The notes: generated by a model not told the origin, from the sequence alone. A stretch of 64,000 nt of DNA from Larkinella sp049445795 (GCF_049445795.1 NZ_JBMSDT010000010.1:1-64000); one strand, 5' to 3'; numbered from the stretch's first letter, positions 16,911 to 25,244 are shown. Program-made: numbers and translations.

Positions 16911-17168
16911 GGTTCAAAACTATTGATTGTTCATGCAAATGTCAAGCAATTTCTTACTACTTATTCAATTTTTCCTAAATCAGATGTAAGGGTTATATGG
17001 GCAATTTTTTGGATTGAAACCCGTAATTATACCGATGTATTGGTAATGAGTTGAATTTTGGGAAGCTTTCGGTTAAGGAGTGGTTAGGAAAAATTCTTCA
17101 TTTCGTTTTATGGCCATAAGCAGAGATCAGTCAAAAAAGTTACGCGATGAAAAACCGACAAAGCCTGT

Positions 17169-17176
17169 TACCTTTG
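17169..17176 (+). promoter_or_regulatory. -7 element TACCTTTG before the DinB gene
   Basis: Matches TAnnTTTG, 56 bases before the ATG at 17233. A clear -33 TTTG at the right distance is not visible. Confidence 0.4.
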
Positions 17177-17232
17177 CCAAAAAGATGAAAAGGGTTTACT
17201 GACCCTGGCCGAAAACCGAATTTGCTTTACGA

Positions 17233-17787
17233 ATGGTACAGAACGACGAATTGATACGAATCATTGACCTGCTCAATACGACCTATGAAGGAGAAGAAGC
17301 CTGGCACGGCCCTTCGCTGGTTGAGGCCCTGAGTGGGGTTTCGCCCGAAATGGCGGGGCACCGGATAACGCCCAACACCCACTCGATTGCTGAACTGGTC
17401 TTTCACATCACGAGCTGGCGAATTTTCTGTGTCAAGAAAATGCAGGGCGACAAGGAGTTCGACATCAAAACCCCGGAAAAAAACTTCGGTTCGTTTCAGG
17501 TCATCGACGATTTTGAATGGGAAGCGCTACAAATGGAACTGAGCCTGAGCCAGGAAGAACTAATCAATGAACTGGACAAGCGCGATGACGATGAGTTCCT
17601 GGAAGACATCGTGCCCGGTCGGGACTATACATATTACGATATGCTGCACGGAATCGTTAATCACGACACGTACCATTCCGGTCAAATTGCCATCATTAAA
17701 AAAGCGCTGAAGTTCAAAGGCCTTGACTCGGATCACACCCGCGATGAGTTCGGACCTTCCTATGGTGATGATTTCGATGACTATTAA
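17233..17787 (+). CDS. DinB-family metal-dependent four-helix protein
   Basis: 184 residues. DinB-like proteins are four-helix bundles with a metal bound by three histidines. Here these would be in AELVFHITSWR and in NHDTYHSGQIAI near the C-terminus. Bacteroidota DinB proteins include thiol transferases and many of unknown function; the acidic tail is not informative. It is followed 42 bp later by the EVE gene on the same strand. The substrate is unknown. A second, unrelated DinB copy lies at 38418-38990. Confidence 0.85.
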   Translation: MVQNDELIRIIDLLNTTYEGEEAWHGPSLVEALSGVSPEMAGHRITPNTHSIAELVFHITSWRIFCVKKMQGDKEFDIKTPEKNFGSFQVIDDFEWEALQMELSLSQEELINELDKRDDDEFLEDIVPGRDYTYYDMLHGIVNHDTYHSGQIAIIKKALKFKGLDSDHTRDEFGPSYGDDFDDY

Positions 17788-17828
17788 TAGCCACTGAATC
17801 TATCTGCAATTTTAACTCTCCACCGTAC

Positions 17829-18242
17829 GTGAATTACTGGCTCGTTAAGTCCGAACCGGACGCCTATTCATGGGATCGATTTATTGAACAGGGAAAAGCG
17901 GTTTGGGATGGTGTCCGAAACTACCAGGCCCGCAATAACCTGGCTTCCATGCGGTTGGGCGATCAGGTGTTGTTTTACCACAGTGTGACGGGCAAAGAAG
18001 TGGTGGGTCTGGCAAAAGTCAGTCGCGAATCCTACCCGGACCCAACCAGCCCGGACGATCCTCGCTGGGTGGTGGTCGAACTCGAGCCTGTTACCCGCTT
18101 TCCTAAACCGGTCACGCTTCAACAAATCAAAACTGAACCGCTGTTGCAAAACCTGGCACTGATTCGCCAATCCCGGCTCTCGGTCGTGCCCGTCAGCCCG
18201 AATGAATTTGAGTGTATTTTAGCTTTAGCGCATGCACAGTAA
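17829..18242 (+). CDS. EVE-domain protein (PUA-like fold)
   Basis: 137 residues with a GTG start. The whole protein is one EVE domain: YWLVKSEPDAYSWD at the start, WDGVRNYQARNNL and MRLGDQVLFYHS in the middle, and PRWVVVELEP later. EVE domains have the PUA-like fold and are thought to bind modified bases in RNA or DNA. The length is typical of stand-alone EVE proteins. The 3' end overlaps the next gene by 11 bp in another frame, so translation is probably coupled. Confidence 0.92.
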   Translation: MNYWLVKSEPDAYSWDRFIEQGKAVWDGVRNYQARNNLASMRLGDQVLFYHSVTGKEVVGLAKVSRESYPDPTSPDDPRWVVVELEPVTRFPKPVTLQQIKTEPLLQNLALIRQSRLSVVPVSPNEFECILALAHAQ

Positions 18243-19128
18243 CCGTCTGGACCTGCTCACGCCCGAAAACTGGCCTTCCTACGAACTGATCGATACCGGC
18301 GGTTTTGAAAAACTCGAACGGTTTGGGTCCTTTGTCCTGAGCCGCCCCGAACCGCAGGCCATCTGGCCCAAATCCTTACCTGAAACGGACTGGCAGCAGC
18401 AGGCACATGCGGTTTTTAAACGGGACAAAGGTTCGCAGGAAAAAGGGGAATGGGCCGTGGGTCCAAAAATGGACGAAAAATGGTTCATCCCGTACCGGCA
18501 GCATGGCCTGGACCTGAGTTTTAAGTTATCGCTCTCGTCGTTTAAACACGTCGGAATCTTCCCCGAACAGGCGGTCAACTGGCCCTATATTTACCAGAAA
18601 GTATCGGCCCTGCCGGTCGAAAAACCGCGCGTGCTGAACCTGTTTGCCTACACGGGCGCGGCTTCGCTGGCGGCCCGACAGGCCGGGGCCGAGGTGACCC
18701 ACGTCGATGCGGTTCGGCAGGTCATTACCTGGTCGAGGGAAAACATGGAGGCCAGTCGGCTCGACAACATCCGCTGGGTGGTTGAAGATGCGCTGAAATT
18801 CGTCCGGCGCGAGGTTCGTCGCGGCAACACCTACCACGGCCTTATTCTGGACCCGCCCGCCTATGGACGCGGGCCGGAAGGCGAAAAATGGCTGCTGGAA
18901 GAACACCTCGCCGACCTGCTCAGGGCCTGCGCGGACCTGCTCGACCGGGAACACTTCTTCCTGATCATCAACCTGTACTCCCTCGGTTTTTCGGCCCTGA
19001 TCCTCGAAAACCTCATGCGGGCCTATTTTGCCAAACGACCGAACGCCGAATTTGGTGAACTCTACCTGACCGACAGCTTCGCCAAACGCTTGCCGCTGGG
19101 CGTTTTTTACCGGTTTTCTTCCGTCTAA
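18232..19128 (+). CDS. Class I SAM-dependent methyltransferase, RlmI-like (23S rRNA cytosine-C5 type)
   Basis: 298 residues. SAM-binding motif I is VLNLFAYTGAAS, the acidic loop VTHVDA follows, and motif IV is LDPPAYGRGPEG. This matches the RlmI/YccW group, which methylates C5 of a cytosine in 23S rRNA, but the N-terminal PUA domain of RlmI is missing. The start overlaps the EVE gene by 11 bp. No clear second catalytic cysteine was found, so the target nucleotide is not certain. The protein is cytosolic. Confidence 0.8.
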   Translation: MHSNRLDLLTPENWPSYELIDTGGFEKLERFGSFVLSRPEPQAIWPKSLPETDWQQQAHAVFKRDKGSQEKGEWAVGPKMDEKWFIPYRQHGLDLSFKLSLSSFKHVGIFPEQAVNWPYIYQKVSALPVEKPRVLNLFAYTGAASLAARQAGAEVTHVDAVRQVITWSRENMEASRLDNIRWVVEDALKFVRREVRRGNTYHGLILDPPAYGRGPEGEKWLLEEHLADLLRACADLLDREHFFLIINLYSLGFSALILENLMRAYFAKRPNAEFGELYLTDSFAKRLPLGVFYRFSSV

Positions 19129-19134
19129 AACCGC

Positions 19135-19142
19135 TATATTTG
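19135..19142 (+). promoter_or_regulatory. -7 element TATATTTG before the TPR lipoprotein
   Basis: Matches TAnnTTTG and lies 63 bases before the ATG at 19206, starting 7 bases after the preceding stop codon. A T-rich stretch at 19114-19120 may serve as a weak -33. Confidence 0.5.
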
Positions 19143-19205
19143 TGGTAGTAACCGGCCCGGCAGTCAGAGGAAGAAGCGGCACGAAGGGCGGTTTTTCAAA
19201 AAAGC

Positions 19206-20378
19206 ATGGGTAAAGTCTGGAGCCTTTGGGGGTTGATCTGTTGTAGTTTGCTGCTGGCCTGTTCCGACGACGATCGTCGGCAGACCCGCATTCCGGCGGT
19301 TCCGCAGAATTCGGCGGATACGCGGAATCAGGCGGCTCTCGAAGCCCTGACGCGGGCGATCAGCCAGAGCGATGCAGCCTCGGCTTACGCCAAACGGGCG
19401 GCTATTTACATGAGCCTGGGAAAAACCGACGAAGCACTGACCGACATCAATGATGCGTTGGAGCGCGAAAACAACGAAGGCCGGTATCATCTTATTAAAG
19501 CCCAGATCCTGCGTCGGCGTCAGTCGTACGAAGATGGGCTGGAAAGTGCCCTGCGGGCTGAAGGCTTAGGTGTCAATACGCCGGAACTTTACATCGTCAT
19601 CGGGGATTTGCTCCAGCAACAAAAGCAACTCGACCGCGCCCGCTATTACCTGGTCAGGGCGCTGCAAATGGCTCCGTACGAAGGAGAAGCCTTTTATTTT
19701 AACGGATTGGTGGCCGCTAAAGCGGGTGACACCACCCGGGCATTACTCTATTACAACCGGGCTTTGAGCCTGAAACCCCGGTTTCTGGAGCCTTATGTCC
19801 AGTTGTCGATCATTCACTCGGTGCGGGGGAATTATCCAACCGCCATTACCTACAACAAGCGCGGAACTACCTATTTTCCGAATGATCCGGGATTGCTCTA
19901 TGCTCTGGGGCATATTTACCAGCAGACATCCGTAGAAGACAGCGCTTACCTGTATTACCAGAAAGCGTTGCGGTTGTCTCCAACAATGGTTTCGGCGCAT
20001 TTTCAATCTGGGCTTGTGATGATGAAAGTCCGGAATCTGGAGCAGGCGTTGCGCCACTTCGACCAGGTATTGAAACTGGACCCGAAGTTTCCCCGCATTC
20101 AGTTTTACCGGGCGATGGCCTACGAACAACTTCGCCAGTGGGAACAAGCCGTCCAGCTTTATGCGTTAGCCATGCAGGAGAATCCGGCCGATCAGCAAGC
20201 CTACTACGGGTATTGGCGGGTGCAAAAGCGAAAAGAGTACGGTACCGAAACCGTTCTATCGTCAGAAAATCGGCCCAGTCCACTAACACACCCCGGTTCT
20301 GTCCTCGACACTACCCGGGTCCGGATTCGGATGATTCAGCCGCGCACCCGGTTTTCCCGCGATTCAACGAGAAATTAA
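19206..20378 (+). CDS. TPR-repeat lipoprotein
   Basis: 390 residues. The signal ends in the lipobox LLLAC with C19 as the lipidated residue; SDDD after it suggests surface or outer-membrane retention. Residues about 45-340 are consecutive 34-residue tetratricopeptide units (AYAKRAAIYMSLGKTDEAL, RYYLVRALQMAPYEGEA, HFQSGLVMMKVRNLEQAL). It is probably a scaffold for protein-protein contacts in the envelope. The partner is unknown. It precedes thrS by 74 bp; an imperfect GGCAATT/AATTGCC pair in that gap may end its transcript. Confidence 0.85.
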   Translation: MGKVWSLWGLICCSLLLACSDDDRRQTRIPAVPQNSADTRNQAALEALTRAISQSDAASAYAKRAAIYMSLGKTDEALTDINDALERENNEGRYHLIKAQILRRRQSYEDGLESALRAEGLGVNTPELYIVIGDLLQQQKQLDRARYYLVRALQMAPYEGEAFYFNGLVAAKAGDTTRALLYYNRALSLKPRFLEPYVQLSIIHSVRGNYPTAITYNKRGTTYFPNDPGLLYALGHIYQQTSVEDSAYLYYQKALRLSPTMVSAHFQSGLVMMKVRNLEQALRHFDQVLKLDPKFPRIQFYRAMAYEQLRQWEQAVQLYALAMQENPADQQAYYGYWRVQKRKEYGTETVLSSENRPSPLTHPGSVLDTTRVRIRMIQPRTRFSRDSTRN

Positions 20379-20452
20379 GGGCAATTCTTTGCTTTCAGTG
20401 TTCTTTTGTGAAAAATTGCCGCCTGAAGACGAATGACTAACTTAACACAAAA

Positions 20453-22405
20453 ATGAGTGACCAAATTCGAATTACCTTGCCTGACGGTAGTGTCAGGGAG
20501 TACCCCAACGGAGTAACCAGCCTGGAGATCGCTGCGAGTATCAGCGAAGGACTGGCGCGGAATGTACTGGCGGCCAAAGTAAACGGTACCGTCCAGGATG
20601 CGACGCGCCCGATCACGACGGACGCGACGGTTACGCTGTTGACGTGGAACGATCCCGAGGGCAAATCGACATTCTGGCACTCTTCGGCTCACTTGCTGGC
20701 CGAAGCCCTGGAGGAACTATATCCCGGGATCAAGTTCGGGATTGGTCCCCCGATTGAAAAAGGATTTTACTACGATGTTGATCTGAACGGCCAGCATTTT
20801 TCCCAGGAGGACTTCAAGAAAGTGGAGGATAAAATGCTCGAACTGGCCCGCCAGAAACAGGAATTTGTCCGCCAGCCGATCAGCAAAGCCGAGGCTGTTG
20901 CGTATTTCGAGCAGAAAGGCGATCCGTACAAACTGGATTTGCTGGAAGGGCTCGACGACGGTACGATCACGTTCTATTCGCAGGGCAACTTCACCGACCT
21001 TTGCCGGGGGCCGCACATTCCGAACACCGGTTTTATCAAAGCCGCGAAAATTATGAATGTGGCCGGAGCCTACTGGCGGGGTGACGAGAAAAATAAAATG
21101 CTGACCCGGGTTTACGCCGTGACGTTTCCGAAACAAAAGGAACTCGACGAATACCTGCACCTGCTGGAGGAAGCCAAAAAGCGCGACCACCGCAAACTGG
21201 GCAAAGAACTCGAACTGTTTGCGTTTTCGGAGAAAGTCGGGGCCGGTTTGCCGCTGTGGTTGCCCAAAGGGACCATGCTGCGCGAACGGCTGGAAAACTT
21301 CCTGCGGAAAGCCCAGGTCCGGGCGGGTTACTCGCCGGTTGTAACGCCCCACATTGGTGCCAAGCAGTTGTACGTGACCTCGGGCCACTGGGAGAAATAC
21401 GGCGAAGATTCGTTTAAACCGATTCTGACGCCCGAAGCAGGCGAGGAGTTTTTACTGAAACCGATGAACTGCCCGCACCACTGCGAGATTTATAAAACCA
21501 AACCGCGTTCGTACCGCGATTTGCCGCTGAGGCTGGCTGAGTTCGGCACGGTGTACCGCTACGAGCAGAGTGGCGAGTTGCACGGACTGACGCGGGTACG
21601 CGGTTTTACGCAGGATGACGCCCATATTTTCTGCCGTCCGGATCAGGTAAAAACCGAGTTTATGAAGGTGATCGACCTGGTGCTGTACGTGTTTCGCTCG
21701 CTCGGTTTCGACGATTACATGGCGCAGATTTCGCTGCGTGATCCAGAAAACAAGCACAAGTACATCGGCTCCGACGAGGTGTGGGAAAAAGCCGAAGCCG
21801 CCATTGTGGAAGCCGCTGCCGAAAAAGGCCTGCGGACGGTCACCGAACTGGGTGAAGCCGCTTTTTATGGACCAAAGCTCGACTTTATGGTGAAAGACGC
21901 CTTAGGCCGGAAATGGCAATTGGGCACTGTCCAGGTCGATTACAACTTGCCCGAGCGGTTTGAACTCGAATACACCGGTTCGGACAACCAGAAATACCGC
22001 CCGGTGATGATTCACCGGGCGCCGTTTGGCTCGATGGAGCGGTTTATTGCCATCCTGATTGAAAATACTGCCGGAAATTTCCCACTCTGGCTCTCGCCCG
22101 ATCAGATTGCGGTGTTGCCGATTTCGGAGAAATACGAGGACTACGCCAACGAGGTATTTCTGACCTTGCAGGAGCACGATATCCGGGGCTACGTCGATCA
22201 CCGGGATGAGAAAATCGGCCGGAAGATTCGGGATTCAGAGATCAGCAAAGTACCGTTCATGCTGATTTTGGGCGAAAAAGAGCAGTCGGAAGGCCGGGTT
22301 TCGGTGCGCCGGAAAGGCGAGGGCGACGTTGGTTCGATGTCCATTGCCGAATTTGTCGAGTTCTTCCAGAACGAGATTAAACCGGCGCTGGCCCAACCGG
22401 CGTGA
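20453..22405 (+). CDS. thrS: Threonyl-tRNA synthetase
   Basis: 650 residues, the usual length. It joins threonine to tRNA-Thr. The TGS domain (about 1-62, ITLPDGSVREYP) is followed by the editing domain with HSSAHLLAEAL and later DLCRGPHIPNTG. The class II catalytic core has C340 in MNCPHHC as a zinc ligand and FTQDDAHIFC. The C-terminal anticodon-binding domain (about 545-645) includes KIGRKIRDSEISKVPF. It heads the conserved block with infC, rpmI and rplT. I see no T-box or obvious operator in the 74-bp leader. Confidence 0.98.
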   Translation: MSDQIRITLPDGSVREYPNGVTSLEIAASISEGLARNVLAAKVNGTVQDATRPITTDATVTLLTWNDPEGKSTFWHSSAHLLAEALEELYPGIKFGIGPPIEKGFYYDVDLNGQHFSQEDFKKVEDKMLELARQKQEFVRQPISKAEAVAYFEQKGDPYKLDLLEGLDDGTITFYSQGNFTDLCRGPHIPNTGFIKAAKIMNVAGAYWRGDEKNKMLTRVYAVTFPKQKELDEYLHLLEEAKKRDHRKLGKELELFAFSEKVGAGLPLWLPKGTMLRERLENFLRKAQVRAGYSPVVTPHIGAKQLYVTSGHWEKYGEDSFKPILTPEAGEEFLLKPMNCPHHCEIYKTKPRSYRDLPLRLAEFGTVYRYEQSGELHGLTRVRGFTQDDAHIFCRPDQVKTEFMKVIDLVLYVFRSLGFDDYMAQISLRDPENKHKYIGSDEVWEKAEAAIVEAAAEKGLRTVTELGEAAFYGPKLDFMVKDALGRKWQLGTVQVDYNLPERFELEYTGSDNQKYRPVMIHRAPFGSMERFIAILIENTAGNFPLWLSPDQIAVLPISEKYEDYANEVFLTLQEHDIRGYVDHRDEKIGRKIRDSEISKVPFMLILGEKEQSEGRVSVRRKGEGDVGSMSIAEFVEFFQNEIKPALAQPA

Positions 22406-22408
22406 AAG

Positions 22409-22490
22409 AATGATGAATTATGAATGATGAGTTATGAATGGGCTACCGCAGCGCAGTTAATTCATAATCCATCATTCATAATTCATCATT
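22409..22490. repeat. AT-rich word-repeat quasi-palindrome, thrS-infC gap
   Basis: The left arm (22409-22440) is built from AATGATGAATTATG words. The right arm (22457-22490) is its reverse complement at about 31 of 34 positions, around a GC-rich loop of about 16 bases. It starts four bases after the thrS stop. Confidence 0.75.
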
Positions 22491-22624
22491 ATCAATACTT
22501 CCTTGTTTTTTCTTGTGCCGAATTGTCAAAATCTTTATTTTACCGGAAACTTTATAAAATTCATTACGTTATTAGCACGTAATCACCCGCAACAGCGGAT
22601 TATTTTCAACTCTAAACACACTCT

Positions 22625-23185
22625 ATGGCATTACAGCGCAGACCCATGCGCCCCCCGCGTGTGGTCGAAGAACCCTACCGGATCAACGGCCGAATTCAAG
22701 CCCGCCAGGTTCGGGTAGTTGGTGAAAATGTGGAACAGGGCATTTACGACATTCAGCAGGCTTTGGCGATGGCCCAGGCTCAAAATCTAGACCTCGTCGA
22801 AATTTCGCCGAATGCTGTCCCGCCGGTTTGCCGCATTGTCGATTACTCGAAGTTCAAGTACGAACAGAAGAAGAAGCAAAAAGAAATCAAGGCGAAGGCG
22901 CAGAAAGTCGTTATCAAGGAAATCCGGTTCGGGCCGAACACCGACGATCACGATTTTGAGTTCAAACTCAAACACGCCATCAACTTCCTGAAAGAAGGTT
23001 CCAAGGTAAAAGCATACGTCCAGTTCGTGGGCCGTTCCATTGTCTTCAAGGAACGCGGTGTCGAACTGCTTCAGCGGTTTGCCAAAGGACTGGAAGATAT
23101 TGGTAAAGTAGAAGCCGAACCCAAGCTGGAAGGCAAGCGGATGACCATGTTTCTGGCTCCCAAGGCGCTTGTGCCGAAGAAATAG
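22625..23185 (+). CDS. infC: Translation initiation factor IF-3
   Basis: 186 residues. It binds the 30S subunit and checks initiator tRNA and start codon. The N-terminal domain (about 15-85) has RINGRIQARQVRVV and DLVEISPNAVPPVC, joined by a Lys-rich linker helix (KFKYEQKKKQKEIKAKAQ). The C-terminal domain contains KEIRFGPNTDDHDFE and RGRE-type GRSIVFKERG. The start codon is ATG, not the rare AUU used for autoregulation in enterobacteria. It lies between two large intergenic hairpins. Confidence 0.97.
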   Translation: MALQRRPMRPPRVVEEPYRINGRIQARQVRVVGENVEQGIYDIQQALAMAQAQNLDLVEISPNAVPPVCRIVDYSKFKYEQKKKQKEIKAKAQKVVIKEIRFGPNTDDHDFEFKLKHAINFLKEGSKVKAYVQFVGRSIVFKERGVELLQRFAKGLEDIGKVEAEPKLEGKRMTMFLAPKALVPKK

Positions 23186-23196
23186 ATTCCTTTTCA

Positions 23197-23270
23197 TTTA
23201 AGGTTTAATGTTTGAGGTTTAACGAACTCCGTAATCGTTAGACCTTAAACGGTAAACCTTAAACTTTTTT
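23197..23270 (+). repeat. Word-repeat quasi-palindrome with T-run, infC-rpmI gap
   Basis: The arms 23197-23224 and 23236-23263 pair at 24 of 28 positions (TTTAAGGTTTA against TAAACCTTAAA), followed by a run of T residues. It could end the infC transcript. It directly precedes the -7 element of rpmI. Confidence 0.75.
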
Positions 23271-23273
23271 TAC

Positions 23274-23281
23274 TATCTTTG
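23274..23281 (+). promoter_or_regulatory. -7 element TATCTTTG before rpmI
   Basis: Identical to the -7 element of tRNA-Glu and placed 39 bases before the rpmI ATG, right after the hairpin T-run. No clean -33 TTTG is seen, because that region is occupied by the hairpin arm. Confidence 0.55.
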
Positions 23282-23320
23282 CGGCCTGTTTCACAATCAG
23301 CAACAAGTCTGTTTATCACA

Positions 23321-23518
23321 ATGCCAAAAGTCAAAACCAACTCGGGCGCCAAGAAGCGGTTCAAGCTCACCGGCACCGGCAAGATCAAACGGAAGCATGC
23401 CTTCCACAGCCACATCCTGACCAAAAAGTCGACCAAACGCAAGCGTAACCTCGTACACGATGCGCTGGTGTTCAAAGGCGACGAACGCCGGATTCAGGTC
23501 ATGCTCGGTCTGGCCTAA
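23321..23518 (+). CDS. rpmI: 50S ribosomal protein L35
   Basis: 65 residues from the ATG at 23321. The sequence MPKVKTNSGAKKRFKLTGTG is the family hallmark, and the C-terminal half is rich in Lys and Arg. A longer in-frame start at 23279 would overlap the promoter and lacks similarity. L35 belongs to the large subunit and sits here between infC and rplT, as in most bacteria. Confidence 0.97.
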   Translation: MPKVKTNSGAKKRFKLTGTGKIKRKHAFHSHILTKKSTKRKRNLVHDALVFKGDERRIQVMLGLA

Positions 23519-23585
23519 TCGCCAGCCAACTCGCGGATTTTCCGCACGGTTTCATGTTCAACCCGATTACAGGCCCCAAAAGAAT

Positions 23586-23682
23586 AGTTAAAAATTAAAA
23601 GTTAAAAATTAAAAGTAAATCGGTTTCGGGGCGCAGTGGTGTCTCGATCTATTTTTAACTTTTAATTATTAATTTTTAATTG
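23586..23682. repeat. AT-rich word-repeat quasi-palindrome, rpmI-rplT gap
   Basis: The left arm (23586-23620) repeats AGTTAAAAATTAAA. The right arm (23651-23682) is an imperfect reverse complement. A GC-rich loop of about 30 bases contains CGGTTTCGGGGCGCAG. It occupies about half of the 204-bp gap. Confidence 0.7.
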
Positions 23683-23722
23683 ATTTCTGTCGCCTGTCGT
23701 CAAAAACAAAAAAGACTAAAAA

Positions 23723-24067
23723 ATGCCACGTTCAGTGAACCACGTTGCCTCCCGGGCGCGTCGCAAAAAAGTAATGAAATTGGCCAAAGGGTACTTTGGT
23801 CGTCGTAAAAATGTTTGGACGGTAGCGAAAAACGCGGTCGAAAAAGGCCTCGTGTATTCGTTCCGCGACCGTCGCCAGAAGAAACGGGATTTCCGGGCGC
23901 TCTGGATTCAGCGGATCAACGCCGGGGCGCGTCTGCACGGCGTGTCTTACTCAGCGCTGATGGGAAAAATCAACGCATCCGGTATTGAGTTAAACAGAAA
24001 GGTTCTGGCCGACCTGGCCATGAATCACCCCGAGGCTTTCAAAGCCGTTGTTGAAACTGTGAAATAA
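23723..24067 (+). CDS. rplT: 50S ribosomal protein L20
   Basis: 114 residues, full length. The N-terminus MPRSVNHVASRARRKK and the following KGYFGRRKNVW, RDRRQKKRDFRALW and INAGAR are L20 signatures. L20 is needed early in assembly of the large subunit and in other bacteria represses its own operon by binding the leader RNA. Whether the hairpin upstream plays that part is unknown. Confidence 0.97.
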   Translation: MPRSVNHVASRARRKKVMKLAKGYFGRRKNVWTVAKNAVEKGLVYSFRDRRQKKRDFRALWIQRINAGARLHGVSYSALMGKINASGIELNRKVLADLAMNHPEAFKAVVETVK

Positions 24068-24072
24068 GTCCG

Positions 24073-24104
24073 AGCGGGCCGTCTGACAGACGGCCCGCTT
24101 TTTT
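24073..24104 (+). terminator. Strong terminator after rplT
   Basis: GCGGGCCGTCTG (24074-24085) and CAGACGGCCCGC (24087-24098) pair perfectly and are followed by six or more T residues. It ends the translation-gene block. Confidence 0.95.
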
Positions 24105-24513
24105 ACGTCTCTACCAATAGCGTTTTCAGACCGGCCCAGGTACCGTCGGTTTTTTTTCCCAGCAAATACAGCCCCACTTCGCCCTCACCAACCCGGAAAG
24201 CTTGCCGATTGCTCAATAGGGCTTCAATCCGGTCCCGAAGTTCAATAAACCGGGCCGTGCGATGCTTTTCTTCCTCCCCATACCAGTCCTGATCGGTCAC
24301 AACGGGTTCCCAAAAGGCGGTTTCCGGTATTTCCTCAATATAAATTTCTGGCGTGATCAGTAACAAATCCTTTATCTGAGTACTCGTCAACGGCGGTTCA
24401 AACTCAACAGTAAAATCCACGTAATCAACAGGTTCGTCGGATTCGCTGGGGTAGTAGAGTTCATCCAGCCATTCGGGCAGGGGCGATTCAGGAGCAGATT
24501 CTTTGGGCGTCAT
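24103..24513 (-). CDS. NuiA-like nuclease inhibitor
   Basis: 136 residues, cytosolic, acidic. The second half matches the nuclease A inhibitor family: QDWYGEEEK, then FRVGEGEVGLYLLGK, then GTWAGLKTLLVET at the C-terminus. NuiA from Anabaena binds and blocks the non-specific nuclease NucA. No nuclease gene is adjacent here, so the target may be encoded elsewhere or may be foreign. It is a single gene, converging on the rplT terminator. Confidence 0.8.
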   Translation of the reverse strand: MTPKESAPESPLPEWLDELYYPSESDEPVDYVDFTVEFEPPLTSTQIKDLLLITPEIYIEEIPETAFWEPVVTDQDWYGEEEKHRTARFIELRDRIEALLSNRQAFRVGEGEVGLYLLGKKTDGTWAGLKTLLVET

Positions 24514-24638
24514 GCGTTACAAACCATAAATTAGTACGTCATAATATAAACTGATTCGCGAACGGGCAGTTTAGTACAAAGAAAAGGTTTGTTTCAGTAA
24601 TTCTGCATCTTTCATCCCACTCAAACTCATTTTCAATC

Positions 24639-25208
24639 ATGATGGAAACCCTTATGAACCTGATTCGCCAGCAGTCCGGCGAAGCGGTCATCAACAACCC
24701 GGCCATTCCCAATCACCAGAATGAAGACGCCATGCAGGCCATTTCGAGCGGTATTCTCGGCGGTTTGCAGCAACAGGCCCAGGGCGGCAACCTGACTAAC
24801 CTGATTGGCATGGTCATGGGACAGGGCAGTGGCGCCAACGTGCAGCAGAGTCCGGTTACGCAGGGTGTTCAGCAAAATGTGCAGCAGAGTCTTATGGAGC
24901 GGCTGGGCATTTCTCCCCAGATGGCGATGTCAATCGCCACCATGGTCGTGCCGATGGTGCTGAGTAAACTGATGAACAAGGCGCAGGACCCGAATGATAA
25001 CAGTGTCGACGGCAACCAGATTCTGGGTTCGGCAACGGGCCAGCAGGGCGTCGACTGGATGGGCGCGGCCAGCTCGGCGATGGCCGACGGGAAGTTGGAT
25101 ATGAACGACCTGATGCGCGTTGCCGGTGGCTTCATGGGCGGAGGCAGCAACCAACAGCAGGGCAGTGGTGGATTGGGCGGTATGCTCGGCGGGCTGTTCG
25201 GAAAGTAA
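24639..25208 (+). CDS. DUF937-like protein, low-complexity Gln/Gly/Met-rich
   Basis: 189 residues; a second ATG directly follows the first. The central part (ERLGISPQMAMSIATMVVPMVLSKLMNK) resembles DUF937, a helical family of unknown function. N- and C-terminal parts are rich in Gln, Asn and Gly (SNQQQGSGGLGGMLGGLFGK), as in relatives. There is no signal peptide, but the central helix is hydrophobic. No function can be assigned. It has its own terminator and sits before dnaK. Confidence 0.7.
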   Translation: MMETLMNLIRQQSGEAVINNPAIPNHQNEDAMQAISSGILGGLQQQAQGGNLTNLIGMVMGQGSGANVQQSPVTQGVQQNVQQSLMERLGISPQMAMSIATMVVPMVLSKLMNKAQDPNDNSVDGNQILGSATGQQGVDWMGAASSAMADGKLDMNDLMRVAGGFMGGGSNQQQGSGGLGGMLGGLFGK

Positions 25209-25212
25209 ACGG

Positions 25213-25244
25213 GAAGGCGGGTTACGATCCGCCTTCTGCTTTTC
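25213..25244 (+). terminator. Probable terminator after the DUF937-like gene
   Basis: GAAGGCGG (25213-25220) pairs with CCGCCTTC (25229-25236), followed by TGCTTTT. Confidence 0.7.

Larger units (their letters stand above)
16820..17232. other. 413-bp divergent gap between sigma factor and DinB genes
   Basis: AT-rich intergenic region holding the palindrome at 16893-16910 and a -7-like element at 17169-17176. No supported gene lies inside it. Confidence 0.5.

Noticed and set aside
16809..17054. Open frame of 81 codons facing the sigma factor gene
   Set aside because: It overlaps the sigma factor start and runs through the palindrome; composition is like non-coding AT-rich DNA.
22500..22627. 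AUU start and autoregulatory leader for infC
   Set aside because: The gene begins with ATG in the proper context; no pseudoknot-like leader could be recognised.
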